NCBI GenBank assembly: GCA_032716605.1
Contig: CM064519.1
Location: forward strand, 28,413,943 to 28,477,942
DNA: 64,000 nucleotides
Direction: 5' to 3'
From: Paralithodes platypus
Lineage: Eukaryota; Arthropoda; Malacostraca; Decapoda; Lithodidae
Shown here one piece after another: positions 1-11,354 of the stretch. Both the position numbers and the translations under genes were made by a program. Position 1 is the stretch's first letter. Each line of letters opens with the position of its first letter. A model generated the notes under the pieces. It saw only the letters and a program-made list of their open reading frames with translations. It did no database searches and was not told the origin of the DNA.

Positions 1-25
1 ACGGGAGCCATCAGTGTAAACCGTG

Positions 26-556
26 GGCGGGTGCCCAACCCCGAAAGGAGTTGAAATAGGGGAGCTATCCCCCCGCCAAAGGCGGCTCTCTAGGGCCTTT
101 CCTAGCTGATGCTGAGAGGATTGGGTTCTAGTCATGTGGTGATGGGCTGGTCTATCCGAGTGAGAACTGAGCAATCTCTGCCATACCCATAGCTTACTCT
201 GACTGTTCCTTTTACTTATATATCATCTAGATCTCAAGTGGCAGCGTCTTTTCCGTGGATTGACCTCCCTACTGCCAACCAAGAAGTTGGCAGATTGGGA
301 GCCAAAGCGTCACATTTTTCCCTTACCCCTCAACTTTCCCTTCATAATTGCTGAGGGGCACAGGGCCTTGGGTGGGGCTTTGGTTTCCCGGGCGTTTCCG
401 CACCCTCCTCAGCTCCCTGCCTTGGAGTGGCTTCGGTCACCCGGCTTGTTAGTGGTAAGCAGGGAGGATTTTGTGGGGGCGCTCGTTTATGGCCTTGGCC
501 TTGCTCGAGACCTTGGGGCTGTTCGGCCAGACAGCCTGGGGAACAACAACAACAAC
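26..556 (+). mobile_element. SINE-J copy 1: ~530-bp non-autonomous retroelement with (CAA)n tail
   Basis: This block interrupts LINE-1A in antisense. Its twin lies on the minus strand at 23341-23863 with nearly the same length, so both look full-length. It starts GGCGGGTGCCC, has short hairpins near the start and ends in (CAA)n. The flanks share AACCG (19-23 and 557-561), perhaps 7 bp with one mismatch. The last ~70 bases before the tail resemble the 3' end of the Jockey elements at 58900-58986 and 62380-62445 (GGGGCTGTTCGGCCAG block). I infer a SINE-like element mobilised by the Jockey machinery. An open frame at 260-616 runs through it but is not conserved in frame in the twin, so I do not call it a gene. 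Confidence 0.75.
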
Positions 557-2202
557 AACCGGGGTAGAAGAAGAATGCTGTGTAAGATGTACAAGGAAAC
601 GAGAACAAAGAACTGAGGGCGGGGTAGAGGACTTAGAACAAGGAAAAATAGAGGGACACAAGGAAATACGAGGAAGGAGCCAAGGAGGACACTTACTGAG
701 CTGGAGCGGAAGAACATGGAAGGGGGAAAACGAAGAATGAGAAAGTAAGGAATCCATACGAGAAAGGAAAGGGGGCCGAAGGCGAGAATGAGACGGAACA
801 GGAACAGTAGGAAGAAGAGAGGTCTGCAAGGAAGGAAACTGAAGCGACCGGGCGTAGTACCGGAGAGAGAGAGAAGGGCCCGACGTCGGTACAAAGAAGG
901 GACGCCGGATTCAGCATAGAGGCTTTCAACAGGGGAAGAGCAAAAAGCACCCAAGGCAAGACGTAAACCGAAATGGTGAACAGAGTCAAGTTTATGGAGG
1001 ACTGCGTCGGAGGCTGATGAGTAAACCTGACAACCATAATCGAGTTTAGAAAGAACAAGGGCAACGTGAAGGCGAAGAAGGAGAGCACGGTCCGCACCCC
1101 AAGTGAGGTGGGACAGGGTCTGGAGGAGACGAAGACGGTGCAAAGCAGCAACCTTAACAGAGGAAACATGAGCTGCCCAGTTAAGACGGGAATCAAAGAC
1201 AAGACCCAAGAAGGTAGTCAAAGAGCGATAAGGTAAAACGGAACCATACAGTTCAAGGGAAGGACGCGGGATAACGTGGCGACGAGTGAAAGACATAGCA
1301 CAAGATTTAGTCGTAGAAAAACGGAACCTGTGAGCAGTGGCCCATGACGAGGCAGCCACAATCGCTGATTGGATAAGGGAGTGTAACGCAACAATATCCG
1401 GACCAGCCGCATAGATCGCAAAGTCGTCGACATATAAGGAGGACCTGACCGTAGCCGGAAGGGAAGAGATAATGCCCTTAATGGCTATGAGAAAGAGGAT
1501 AGTACTTAAAACGGAACCCTGAGGTACACCTTCTACCTGAGGGAATAACCGAGAAAACGAGGAATTCACCCGGACACGAAAAGAACGAGAAGAAAGGAAA
1601 TTACGGATAAAGACGCCCATATTACCACAGACATGAAAAGAACGGAGTTGGCATAAAATATGATGTTTCCACGCGGAGTCGTACGCCTTCTCGAGATCGA
1701 AGAAAACAGCAAGAGCTGACTCATGGCAAGCAAAAGCAGACCGAACGAAGGTCTCCAAACTAAGTAAAGGGTCGATAGCGGACCGAGCACGCCGAAAACC
1801 AAACTGGGTCGAAGACAAAAGCTGACGTGACTCGAGAAGCCACATCAGGCGGACATTAACCATCCGTTCAAACAGCTTGCATAAACAACTCGTCAAGACA
1901 ATAGGGCGATAGTCTTGGGGCGAGAAACCCGACTTTCCAGGCTTAAGAATAGGAATAGTAAGAGCAGAACTCCATGCAGGAGGGAAAACACCAGACGACC
2001 AAACCTTATTAAAAATAGCCAATAAAAATACCAAAGCCTCAGTGGAAAGATGCTTAAGCATTAAATTATGGACGCCATCAAGACCCTCAGAAGTAGCTTA
2101 CAGGCATGAAGAGCGGAGAGCAACTCACGGGAACAAAACGGGGCGTTGTACGACTCTGCCGAAGACAGAGTGAAAACAACTGGAGAAGTCTCTGCGACGG
2201 CT
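557..2202 (-). pseudogene. LINE-1A reverse transcriptase (broken), RNase H start at 1-18
   Basis: The translation shows reverse-transcriptase blocks in order: QDYRPIVLTSCLCKLFERM, QFGFRRARSAIDPL, VFFDLEKAYDSAW, VEGVPQGSVLSTILF and the catalytic SLYVDDFAIYA (YVDD box). Downstream is the Jockey-superfamily tail LDYGCQVYSSAS. The frame shifts near 900 and the thread continues in another frame to a TPV just before the SINE-J insertion. On the far side of the insertion the frame resumes with VYTDGS, the first RNase H aspartate block, at positions 18-1. The enzyme would copy its own RNA at a nicked target. The insertion falls exactly between reverse transcriptase and RNase H. Confidence 0.85.
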
Positions 2203-3417
2203 TTAAGTGAATGAAATTCCGGGGGGGAGATAAGAGCCACTACTGACCGAGCTAAAGTAAAGACCCAAACGATCGGCGACTGCCTCCGAGTCAGCAACAG
2301 ACTCCCCATCAACATGAAGCACAGGAGAATGAGGAGATAAACGCTTGCCCGAAATCTTGCGAATGCGCTTCCAAACGGACTGAACAGGAGTAAAGGACGT
2401 AATGGAGGAAACATAGGACACCCAACTCTGACGCTTAGCAGACCTGACTGTGCGACGGAGGAAGGCAGACGCCTGACGAAAAAGTATAAAAGAACGATCA
2501 TGAGCGGGAGTAAAACGTTTACGACGAAAGCTCTTCCAAGAAGCCCGTTTGACGCGGAGAGCCTTGGAGCAGTTCGGGGACCACCAAGGAACACATTTAG
2601 ACGTAAAAGGACGGGAAGTCCGAGGAATAGAGACTAAGGCAGCACTCAAAACTGTGACTAGAAAAAAGGCTAGTAAATCATGTACAGATGAAAAATCAGA
2701 CGGAGGTAAGGAAGGGATAGATAGTGAAGCAAAAGTAGACCAGTCCGCACGCTGGAAGCACCAACGAGGAGGACCAGGGACAGGAGAATAGGAGGTAGGA
2801 GAGAGCAGAACAAGGAAATGGTCGCTATAGAGAGAATCCTCCAAAACAGACCAATGAAAAAGAAGAGACAGGGAAGGGGAACACAAAGAAAGATCAAGAC
2901 AAGAAAAAGAACGTGTTCTAGCATCAAAATGAGTCAGGGAACCAGTATTAAGGAGAAAGAGGTTATTACTAGTAATGAAAGACTCTAATGCACGACCACG
3001 TGAGGTACTGACAGAATCACCCCACAGGGTGTGCCTACAATTATAATCACCAAGCAATAAAAACGGAGGAGGCAGCCGAGCTAAAAACATGGTAAAAGAG
3101 CCAAAATCGACGGGAACAGAAGGAGAGAAATAAAGAGAAACAACCGTAATCCATCGACCAAGAAAAACCCTAACAAAGGTGCAAGGGAGCGAAGTAGGGC
3201 AGGAAAACTCTTCATAAGGAACAGAGTGGTGAAGGAGAATACAAGTGTCGGAAAGAGAATGAGGAGAACTGATAAAACGGTAGCCGGGAACAGGAATCGG
3301 AGGAGAAAGAAGACGAGTTTCCTGGAGACAGACAACCTTAGGGGAATGGGAAGAGAGTAAAAAACGCAAATCGTCTCTCTGAAGAGAAAAACTGCGGTTC
3401 CATTGCAAAATGGACAT
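2203..3417 (-). pseudogene. LINE-1A ORF2 N-terminus: apurinic-type endonuclease
   Basis: The 404-residue open stretch begins MSILQWNRSF, the usual start of a LINE ORF2. It shows the exonuclease-endonuclease-phosphatase blocks: the asparagine in QWN, the glutamate in CLQETRL, LLGDYNCRHTLWG and YSDHFLVLL near residue 200. Residues 240-380 are the linker towards the reverse transcriptase. The enzyme nicks target DNA to prime reverse transcription. The frame is lost at about 2203, where the reverse-transcriptase domain continues in another frame. The start matches LINE-1B, whose ORF2 begins MSILLWN at 32251. Confidence 0.85.
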
Positions 3418-3481
3418 ACTAAATACACTAAAAAGAAAGTACGAGAAAATAAGCTGTAAAAGAGAGAATAAAAACTATATA

Positions 3482-3952
3482 TACAAATTAAACTGTAAAA
3501 CTTGCAAACTAAACAAACCAAAATTGGGACAAGGACAATATAAAGTCAAATTAAATTATCAAAATCGCTATGTGGAAACAACGCTTACTAAAATGAAAAT
3601 TATTAAATAAAAGAACACAATCCACCACATAGGGTGTACATTACTACATGAGCAAGTTAATCTGTTTCCCAAGCAAACTAATCACACATATAACAACGCA
3701 CTATCGTCACGTTAAAGGAAGTAGTCAAGTTTGGGAAGTCCGGGACGTTCTGGCAAATTTTACTAAACTCTGCATGAATAAAGAAACTAAATGTTAAATG
3801 TCAAAATATTATTTAAAATCAAATTTGCAACATGAAAGACATTAACAATAGTACAAAATAAATATTGATAAGATATCTATACTATTACAAAATAATATAT
3901 AAAATACAGTACAGCACTCACTAACGATAGTGCTATCGGGTAGGTACCTGTA
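3482..3952. repeat. AT-rich interspersed repeat, copy a (unclassified)
   Basis: About 470 bp, almost identical to 4232-4715. Recognisable blocks are CACATAGGGTGTA, ACGATAGTGCTATCGGG and TAGGTACCTG. Diverged copies lie at 40615-43440 (interrupted) and 53165-53560 (reverse). It has no coding capacity and I cannot assign a class. It sits in the inter-ORF linker of LINE-1A. Confidence 0.7.
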
Positions 3953-4231
3953 AGCATAGCATGCCTCAAGTGACCCCTATCAATAACTACCCTACAAATA
4001 ACCTACATTTATAGCACAAATAAACTAAGGAAATCGCAAAAGTAAGCAATTGATACTATCGACAATGAATACATATAATATAAAGACAAATAATTGCAAA
4101 ATATGAAGTAACAACAGATTTAAACAAATAGTACTCTTTTAACAAGAACAATAAATTTAAAAAATCATCAATATTAATATTAATAATAGAAAAAGAAAAA
4201 GAAAAAGATAAACAATAAATACAGACAAAAA

Positions 4232-4715
4232 ACATATAAATTAAAATGTAAAACTTGCAAACTAAACAAACCAAAATTGGGACAAGGACAATATAAAGTC
4301 AAATTAAATTATCAAAATCGCTATGTGGAAACAACGTTTACTAAAATGAAATTTATTAAATAAAAGAACACAATCCACCACATAGGGTGTACATTACTAC
4401 ATGAGCAAGTTAATCTGTTTCCCAAGCAAACTAATCGCACATATAACAACGCACTATCGTCACGTTAAAGGAAGTAGTCAAGTTTGGGAAGTCCGGGACG
4501 TTCTGGCAAATTTTACTAAACTCTGCATGAATAAAGAAACTATATGTTAAATGTCAAAATATTATTTAAAATCAAATTTGCAACATGACAAGACATTAAA
4601 ATAGTACAAAATACAAATATTGATAAGATATCTATACTATTACAAAATAATATATAAAATACAGTACAGCACTCACTAACGATAGTGCTATCGCCTATCG
4701 GGTAGGTACCTGTAC
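4232..4715. repeat. AT-rich interspersed repeat, copy b, with 15-bp flanking duplication
   Basis: Near-identical to copy a, with a small extra duplication around CTATCGCCTATCGGG. It is bounded by the 15-bp direct repeat AAATACAGACAAAAA at 4217-4231 and 4716-4730. That length suggests insertion by a LINE-type mechanism rather than local tandem duplication. Confidence 0.65.
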
Positions 4716-4730
4716 AAATACAGACAAAAA

Positions 4731-5488
4731 GTAAGCAGAGGTTATACAAGAAACTTCAAGTTAAAAATGCTTGATTAAAATTATTGATGTCAAATTTTAG
4801 AATACAGTCACAATAATTGACCCTAAAAAGATTAAATTTATGGAACAATTTACTTGCCTCAAAACCTCTGTCCACTAAGAGACTGTATAGTAACCTAGCT
4901 CTAGCCCAAAAGTCATCTACTTTAGTGCAGATTTTACAAAATCTTATTAATTGGGAATAAAAACAATTATAAGTTATTTTACTATCGATATTACTACTAG
5001 GGAAAGAAACAGATATCAGAGAGGCGGAACAAAAACACGCCGAACTAAAGAGGAACAAGGGAGGAAAAAGAAAAAAACTAAACAAAAAGAGAAGAAAGGA
5101 ACGGAAAAATCGAAGAAAACAAAGAAAGGACAAAAAAGAGAAAACATCAACAAAAGTAACACACAAGTGGGAAGAAAACAGATACACTATAGACAACACA
5201 GACACACAAAATACAGCAAACAGCAGGAAAGATGCATACATACAAAAGGAAAGAAAGAGGGACAAAGAACAAGAAAAATAAGAACACACAGACTTATTGA
5301 CAACGAAGAAAAGACTGATGAGGTTAACGGTGAGTAATAATGGAAGGAATGGGGGACGAGGAAGAACAAGGAGGGAAAGAAGATTGATAACCAGGTGGCA
5401 TAGGGAGGCTTAATAGGGAAGGAGAAGAAGAGATAGGAGGGCTAGAGGGAGAGGGAGGAAGAGGAGAGGAGGGAGGGGGAAGGAGTCC
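4731..5488 (-). other. LINE-1A inter-ORF linker and far 3' end of ORF1
   Basis: Purine-rich on the plus strand. It matches the 390-bp linker of LINE-1B in style (GAAAAAG tracts, ACACACAGACTTAT, GGTTAACGG). No separate gene is visible; open frames here are products of low base complexity. Confidence 0.5.
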
Positions 5489-6780
5489 CAGTGGCATCAC
5501 CAGGGGTAAAATTTTTGGGGGGCTGTAGCCCTGGGCATAGATAGGTGGGTGGGTGGCGAGCGAAGCGAGCCTGAGCAGCTGGAGGGGGGTCCGGGGGGGC
5601 GCTGTAAGCCCCCCCGGAAAATTTTGAAATTTGAGCAGTTTCTGGAGCCTTTTTGAGGCCTAAAAATGTGTATAAGTAAGAAACATATGACACATAAATA
5701 TTGATGAGCCTGATACCAGGCATCAGTCAGTAAGTTACAAGGCCAATGGTAATTGTAGGGTATAAAGCCTATGTGTAGAGAATAGTTTTTTCTTCATATA
5801 CTATCATACTATAGTCCATTCATTATAGGTAGGCCAGAAATTGTGACCCCTAACCTTTGTAATTTGCTCAATGGCTAGAGCAAATGGGTTGTAAATGTCC
5901 ATACTTATTGCCTGGCTGACCCTTCCCAAAGGTAGAAATATTAGCTTGATTACTCCAGTCTTTCCTTAGGTATAGAGGTAAGTGGTCTAGATGTTTCACC
6001 TACTTATAATGAATATACTATAGTTTGTAACGATTTCTTAGCATATTAAATTGGATAATTTGAAGAACCTTTATTATTGTACCATTATATAGATTTAATT
6101 GGCAAGATTTTTCTTCCATTACTGTGATAGAAAAACAAAACAGTTCACTTAAAACAAAAAAGTATAATTTATTAACTCCAAATCATAAAGCAATTACTTT
6201 AGATAAGCCTATTGATAAAATACAAGATTACAAACAAATGTTATTCTATAAAACTGATATCCTTTCAAAGTTTCATATAGTGACATGGCCTAATGGTATG
6301 TGGATATGTGTCTTTTATTTCACAATTTAATATAAATAATATATTATATTGTAAATATAATAAGTCTCATAAAAACAATACATATTGCATTTATATTTCC
6401 AATAATTTCAATAAATATAACGGCTCAAGCTTCAAAGAAAACCAAGCTTGGTGAAAATATAGGGGAAACTTACTAATATTACTATTATGATTTGAGTCAT
6501 AGCCATAGGTTTATGTAAATTGTGAATAAATATTTACATTACATAAACAATTCGTATTTAACCTATATGGATCAATTAATAAAAAGTAGATTGGGGGGGG
6601 GGGGGTTGGATGCAGGGCTGGTGAATGTGGTGAACTGGTTATGTATTATTTATTATTTAATTTGTATTTATTTATTTTAATTACTTTTGGCAGTTTTGGG
6701 GTTTGCATTTTTGGGGGGGCTGAGTCCTTGATTTGCGCGGGGGTAAGCCCCCCCAAGCCCCCCCCCTGGTGACGCCACTG
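5489..6780. mobile_element. Non-autonomous DNA transposon with hAT-like ends
   Basis: The termini are inverted copies of CAGTGGC(A/G)TCACCAGGGG. The left end is at 5489 and the right end at 6780. The interior is AT-rich with no transposase. The ends resemble hAT termini. A clean 8-bp duplication is not seen: GGAAGGAG (5478-5485) and GGAAGGAC (6781-6788) match at 7 of 8 only if three bases of filler are allowed on the left. It interrupts the 3' part of LINE-1A ORF1. Confidence 0.7.
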
Positions 6781-6965
6781 GGAAGGACGGGAGGATGAGG
6801 GTCGGGAGGATGAGGGTCGGGAAGGAGAGGCCCGGGAGGGGGAAGGCCAGAGGAGGGAGGGAGAGTGGTAGGGGAAGGCGGGAGAGGGGTAGGGGGGAGC
6901 GTAGAAGGGACGGGATGAACGTCGGCAGAAACGGAAATAGGCGGCGGATGAGAAGAAAGAATATA

Positions 6966-7347
6966 CAGTAGGGTCCCGCATAAAACGTGTTCGCATAAAA
7001 CGAGTCTCGATTAAAACGACCGACCTAAAATATTAATATTTAATTTTCGATCAGAACGAATGTGATCACATAAAACGAGTCCGCCGCCAAAGTGGGGCAA
7101 ATACAAGGAGTTTTCATATAGAGCGCCGAAATATCGTACAAAACGTACAAAATATCGTACGCTTTCATATAAAACGCCGAAATATCGTACAAAACGTACG
7201 AAATATCGTTCGCTTTGTACGAAAATTTTCGCTTACAGTGAACATTGACGATATTGCGCCACCAAAATGCTGTGTTCACATAAAACGAATTCACATAAAA
7301 CGCCCTCGTTTATCGACCATAAACTCGTTTTATGTGAGACCCTACTG
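6966..7347. mobile_element. pogo/Tigger-like MITE, 382 bp, TA target
   Basis: The ends are inverted repeats of about 22 bp beginning CAGTAGGGTC and rich in ATAAAACG. TA flanks both sides (6964-6965 and 7348-7349). The interior repeats ATAAAACG and AAATATCGTAC many times, often in opposed orientation. It has no coding capacity. It splits the 3' part of LINE-1A ORF1: the text before it (SFESLPKIEEY) and after it (RFCRRSSRPF) both align with LINE-1B. Confidence 0.85.
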
Positions 7348-7349
7348 TA

Positions 7350-9343
7350 CTCCTCAATCTTGGGCAAAGATTCAAAGGATAAGTCTAAGGAATAATCGGG
7401 GGGTTGGACACAGGACGAAGAAAGAGGAGAAGGGGGGGGGGGGGAAAGGAGGGAGCTTTTTCTTCTTCCCACTGGGACTCGGGCTCCGCACACTGTTGAG
7501 GCGGTCCCTGCGTTTAGAAGAGGAGGCGGGAGAGGAAGAAAGGGAGGAATGGGGCAACTGTTTCGAAACTAGTTTGGTAGAGGAGGCAGGAAGCCGGGAG
7601 GGAATCTTGGAACTACGAGACGAGGACGGAGGAAGAGAACGAGGAGGCGGCGTCGGACGAGAACGCTGGCAGATGGGGCGTTGAGACAAACCGGAAGAAG
7701 TGGAGCGAGGAAGAGTAGTGGAAGGAGGGGGGCGGAAGTAGGAGTAGAAGAGGTAAGAACAGAAAAAGAGTTAGATAAAGGGAGAGAACACGATGAGACA
7801 GCCAAGGGGATGGGGGAGACAGAAGAAACTGAAGGAGGAGAGGAAGAAGGATGAGAAGAAGGGACAGACGACAGAACCGGAGAAGTAGAGGGAGAGGAGG
7901 ACAAGGATGATGGAGGCGCAACGGGGGGAGGGGAGCGGAAGAAGTGGAGGAGACGGGAGGGGGAGATAGAACAGTTGAAAACGGATGAGGGGAGAAGCCC
8001 AGGCGGCGAGCTGCCTGACGAGCCGTAGAATGAGTAAGGCCGTGCAATGTCTTAAGGATCGTAAATTCAGACTCTAATTTGAAAACGGGACAATCTCGGG
8101 AATCAGCAGAATGGGAGCCCTGACAGTTTAGGCAGCATCGTATCGGAGACCGGCAGTCACCGACGAGATGGCCAGATTGTGCACAGCGTGGGCACCTAGG
8201 GCAGTCGGGAGCGGAAGAGCGACAGTACTTAACAGGATGCCCAAAGCGCCAGCAACTGCGACACTGCTGAGGACGAGGTAGGGACTCAGTGACGGCCAGG
8301 CGAGTACCGCCGACAATAACGTGAGAAGGGAGAGACCGACCATCGAACGTGATTTTGGCGATATTGGCGGGATGGCGGCGATTGGTGCGAGGTGGGATGG
8401 CATAGCAGACAAGACTAACCACAACATGGTCTTGAGCAACAACAATAGACTTAATAAGGTCGGCACAGTCTGCGAACTGCCGACCACCGAGATGGATGGA
8501 AGGAGGGATCAGGACGGTACCCGTATAAGAGTTCAGTCTTTGGTCTTTAAGGGCTGGGATGGAAGTTCCGGAGAAGTCGACAATGGTTGACATAGCAGCA
8601 GCCTGACGTTCGTTCTGGACCGTAACGAGACGGGAGTCATCGTGGCGAGAGTGGAAGGTGACATCCCTGCCCACCTGCTGAAGGAGACGCAGGTGGAACA
8701 GGAGGTCATCTCCGGCGAGAGGAGCTGAGGCGGGGACTGAGAAGAACTTAATAAAGTCAGCAGGGGCAAAGAGTGAGGATAAAGGGAGAACAGAAGAACG
8801 AGGGCGGGGAGCAGAAGTAACGGGAGGAGAAGGAAAAGAAGAAGAATGTGGAACGGGTGGGAGATACGGTTCGAAAGTGACTACACGAGAGGAAGGGGAA
8901 GAAACCGAGGAAGTGGAGGAGGACGAGGGAAGAAGAGTGGAAGAGGAAGCAGAGGAGAGAGCGAACGGACGAATGGAAGAGGGTCGATCAGGTAGAACGG
9001 AGTGGGACACGGAAGAGGACAAAGGGGCAGAAACTGAGTGAGCGGCTAGGGAGGAAGCGAACGTAGAGGAGGTAGACGTGCCAAGAGAACTCGACACGAC
9101 TAGGCTCGGAACTGTATGAGCAGCAGAGGTCGAATGGACGGTCACAGACAGTGCATGGGTCGGTAAAGGACCCGGTATAGTGGTAGGCAAAGATCTACCA
9201 CCAACCGAGGAGAGGACGGGCAAGGAAGGAGAGACAAACACATCAGCCATATCATCGCCAGCGCCGGTGATCGAAGATCCAGAAGAAGGCTCCATAAGAC
9301 GAAGGTAACATGGTTCATCCGGGAGAAGCTCCACACCCACCAC
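7350..9343 (-). pseudogene. LINE-1A ORF1: gag-like nucleic-acid chaperone with CCHC knuckles
   Basis: ORF1 starts at 9343 with MVGVELLPDEP. Residues 1-190 are serine-rich and low-complexity. A conserved core follows (FIKFFSVPASAPLAGDDLLF, then FDGRSLPSHVIVGGTRLAV). Three zinc knuckles come next: CRSCWRFGHPVKYC, CPRCAQSGHLVGDC and CLNCQGSHSADSRDC. The proline/serine/arginine-rich tail changes frame near 7613 and runs to about 7372 with basic KRRD and GKKKK clusters. Such proteins coat the element RNA. The ORF is nearly whole but its end is cut by the MITE at 6966-7347. Confidence 0.85.
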
Positions 9344-9770
9344 GGAGCCACAAATTAGAAGACAAGGGACATGCCCCAGGAGTCAAACCCGGATATACAC
9401 CCCGACCCCCTGTGCCTAATGGGCGGTCAACTCGTCAGTATCGGGTCCAGCACAGAGGGCGAGATTTGACGATAAAAGATTCCCCTCGTGCGGGCACGTC
9501 AGGTACTACAGTTCTACGGGTGGAAGGGAACGCCGTCCACATCCACCCTCCACCAAAGGATAAAGAATAGTCCAGCCGGCAACGATAGAAGAAGGTGAAG
9601 TAAAGAAAAGGAAAAAGGTAGAGGGGGGAAAAAAAAGACAGAAAAGAGGTACCTCGCGCTTCTGGAAACCAACGAGGAGGGAGGTCTTAGCCCACGAGGC
9701 CGGCGGGGCCCCAATCCTAAGAAGGGCTGTGGTCCCCCCGAGGAACAGAGGCCACCGGCCACGCTTCAAG

Positions 9771-9808
9771 CCCCGCCACCACGACAAGGTGGCTCCCTAA
9801 CGGCGGGG
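9771..9808 (-). promoter_or_regulatory. LINE-1A 5'-terminal hairpin
   Basis: Read on the minus strand, the element starts CCCCGCC and pairs with GGCGGGG 31 bases later. An inner stem GCCAC/GTGGT with a CTTGTC loop abuts the outer stem. The same 38 bases occur at 35623-35660, the exact 5' end of LINE-1B. Conservation of an untranslated structure at the first nucleotide suggests a function in the RNA or as an internal promoter. Confidence 0.6.
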
Positions 9809-11350
9809 TCTACATTATATAGAAACATGAAAGTGTTAGGACTCTGCTTGATCCACTTACCCATATGCGATCATTAATAACATTGCATTAATCAGTCAAC
9901 ACGTGCTTTAGTTAAAATAATAGATATAGTGTTAATATAGTTCAGTGAAATGCTAGATAATCAACAAACAAGGCAGTTATTTGGGGCTGGTAACATGTCG
10001 GCCAACCTCCGCCATTTTGGTAACCAGTAGGGTGGTGATCCTCTCTTTCCACTCCAATATGTCCATAGATTCCACACCCATAACAAACATTCGGTAATAC
10101 TGGTACAGGATATATAGTTTACTCCATGGATATAATTTACACAAATTAAATATCGCCCCGTTGTTTGATAATTGACAACAAAATGGCGGCCAAGGAAAAT
10201 GATGGCCGTTCTCTCACAGCGCCTCCATTAACCACATGGCAGGTTATATTATTACAAGGTAAGGCCAGTTTAATTTTGCACCTGGCGGAAAATTAAATTC
10301 CTGTGCCGCTAAATTACCAATGCTTAGCGCCTTAGTTGTGGATTTGCATACTATTAATACCTAACGGCGGATCCCCAGATTGGCCGTGGTGATTGCACCT
10401 AAACACATACAAAAGTTACAAAAGTTATCATAATTAACCCCTGCTGTACCGGCGACCTATTATAATTTTATCCAAGCTATATTTAGACGAATCTGTGCAG
10501 TTTAAGGAGGATCTGGGGCAGTAAACAGGGTTAAGTGAGATAGTTCAAAGCCTATTAATTGATGGAGGCCCTTTTTAAGCTGAATAAAATCTTCTAGTAG
10601 TAGCCATAAACTGCTAAAATGACTCACTGGTAATGAAGGGGTTAACATATTTTGCTTTAACATCTTAATTGTCGAGTAGTGAACACGGGAGCATGACAAT
10701 TTACCGCTGGCCGAAATATAACAGACTATGGATTACTTCTTCATAGTGCATTTAGCTCTTCCAATCTATCTACTTTGTTGAATGTTGCAAATGTTAAACA
10801 ATTTCTGACTTTAAAGTTTGTTATCGATAATTAATGCCATTTTGAAAGTACTCCATGCTTCTGAATCATAATAATGCTAAGTTTTTTATCATTAACATGC
10901 TTAGCTACCAAATCTTCGTAAGAGCTGAATAATCTAGATAGGTACGGTCGCGCTAATGAGTCACGTCTCCGCTGTCATTTAGTTTGGCTCGCTCTGTGCT
11001 GTATTAATGTCTGCCAGATGTTGAATAGGGTGGGTAAGTGTAGGAACATGTTTGTATATCTCAATCGAAATAAATAAATAAAGCTTAGATATTGCTGATA
11101 CCAATTATTAATCAAAATATACTTGGTGCCGACACATCACTTATTAGCGCCACTGTACATGTAATTGTCTAATGATAGCCAGCATTACTGTTTTTAACAC
11201 CAACCAACTTATGAATTTAAAGAAAGTATACAAAGGAATAATTAAAGTGAGAGAATATACCTTTTTGGAAGCATATTAGGGTAAGATCCTGTGTAGCGGG
11301 TAGAACTGTTTTTGAAATGCTTATTTACTAAGAAGCATTGAACAATATCG
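9809..11350. other. Non-coding stretch, no gene seen
   Basis: AT-rich DNA of 1.5 kb. I see no coding signal, splice-bounded open frame or terminal inverted repeats. It is taken as intergenic or intronic host DNA. Confidence 0.5.
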
Positions 11351-11354
11351 TTAA

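Larger units (their letters stand above)
1..9808 (-). mobile_element. LINE-1A: non-LTR retrotransposon (I/R1-type, with RNase H), heavily interrupted
   Basis: A two-ORF LINE read right to left: 5' end at 9808, gag-like ORF1 9343-7372, inter-ORF linker, endonuclease 3417-2203, reverse transcriptase 2202-557 and the start of RNase H at 18-1, where the window cuts it. It aligns throughout with LINE-1B (27938-35660), including a shared 5'-terminal hairpin. Later insertions break it: a SINE-J at 26-556, AT-rich repeats at about 3482-4715, a hAT-like element at 5489-6780 and a pogo-like MITE at 6966-7347. Frameshifts in both ORFs make it dead. RNase H after the reverse transcriptase is known in I, R1 and LOA-type clades; I cannot choose between them. 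The 5' end is inferred from the matching end of LINE-1B. Confidence 0.85.

Noticed and set aside
80..140. Hammerhead ribozyme core in SINE-J (CTGATGCTGAGAGG)
   Set aside because: The CUGANGA core is not matched and no GAAA lies in the required place after a second stem.
260..616. 118-residue open frame on the plus strand
   Set aside because: It runs through the SINE-J copy and into LINE-1A; the second SINE-J copy does not keep the same frame, so coding is unlikely.
4951..5337. Lysine-rich open frame, plus strand
   Set aside because: Low-complexity purine tract antisense to the LINE-1A linker; no domain.
5478..6788. 8-bp target duplication GGAAGGAG/GGAAGGAC for the hAT-like element
   Set aside because: Needs three filler bases at the left end and has a mismatch, in a GA-rich region; not counted as proof.
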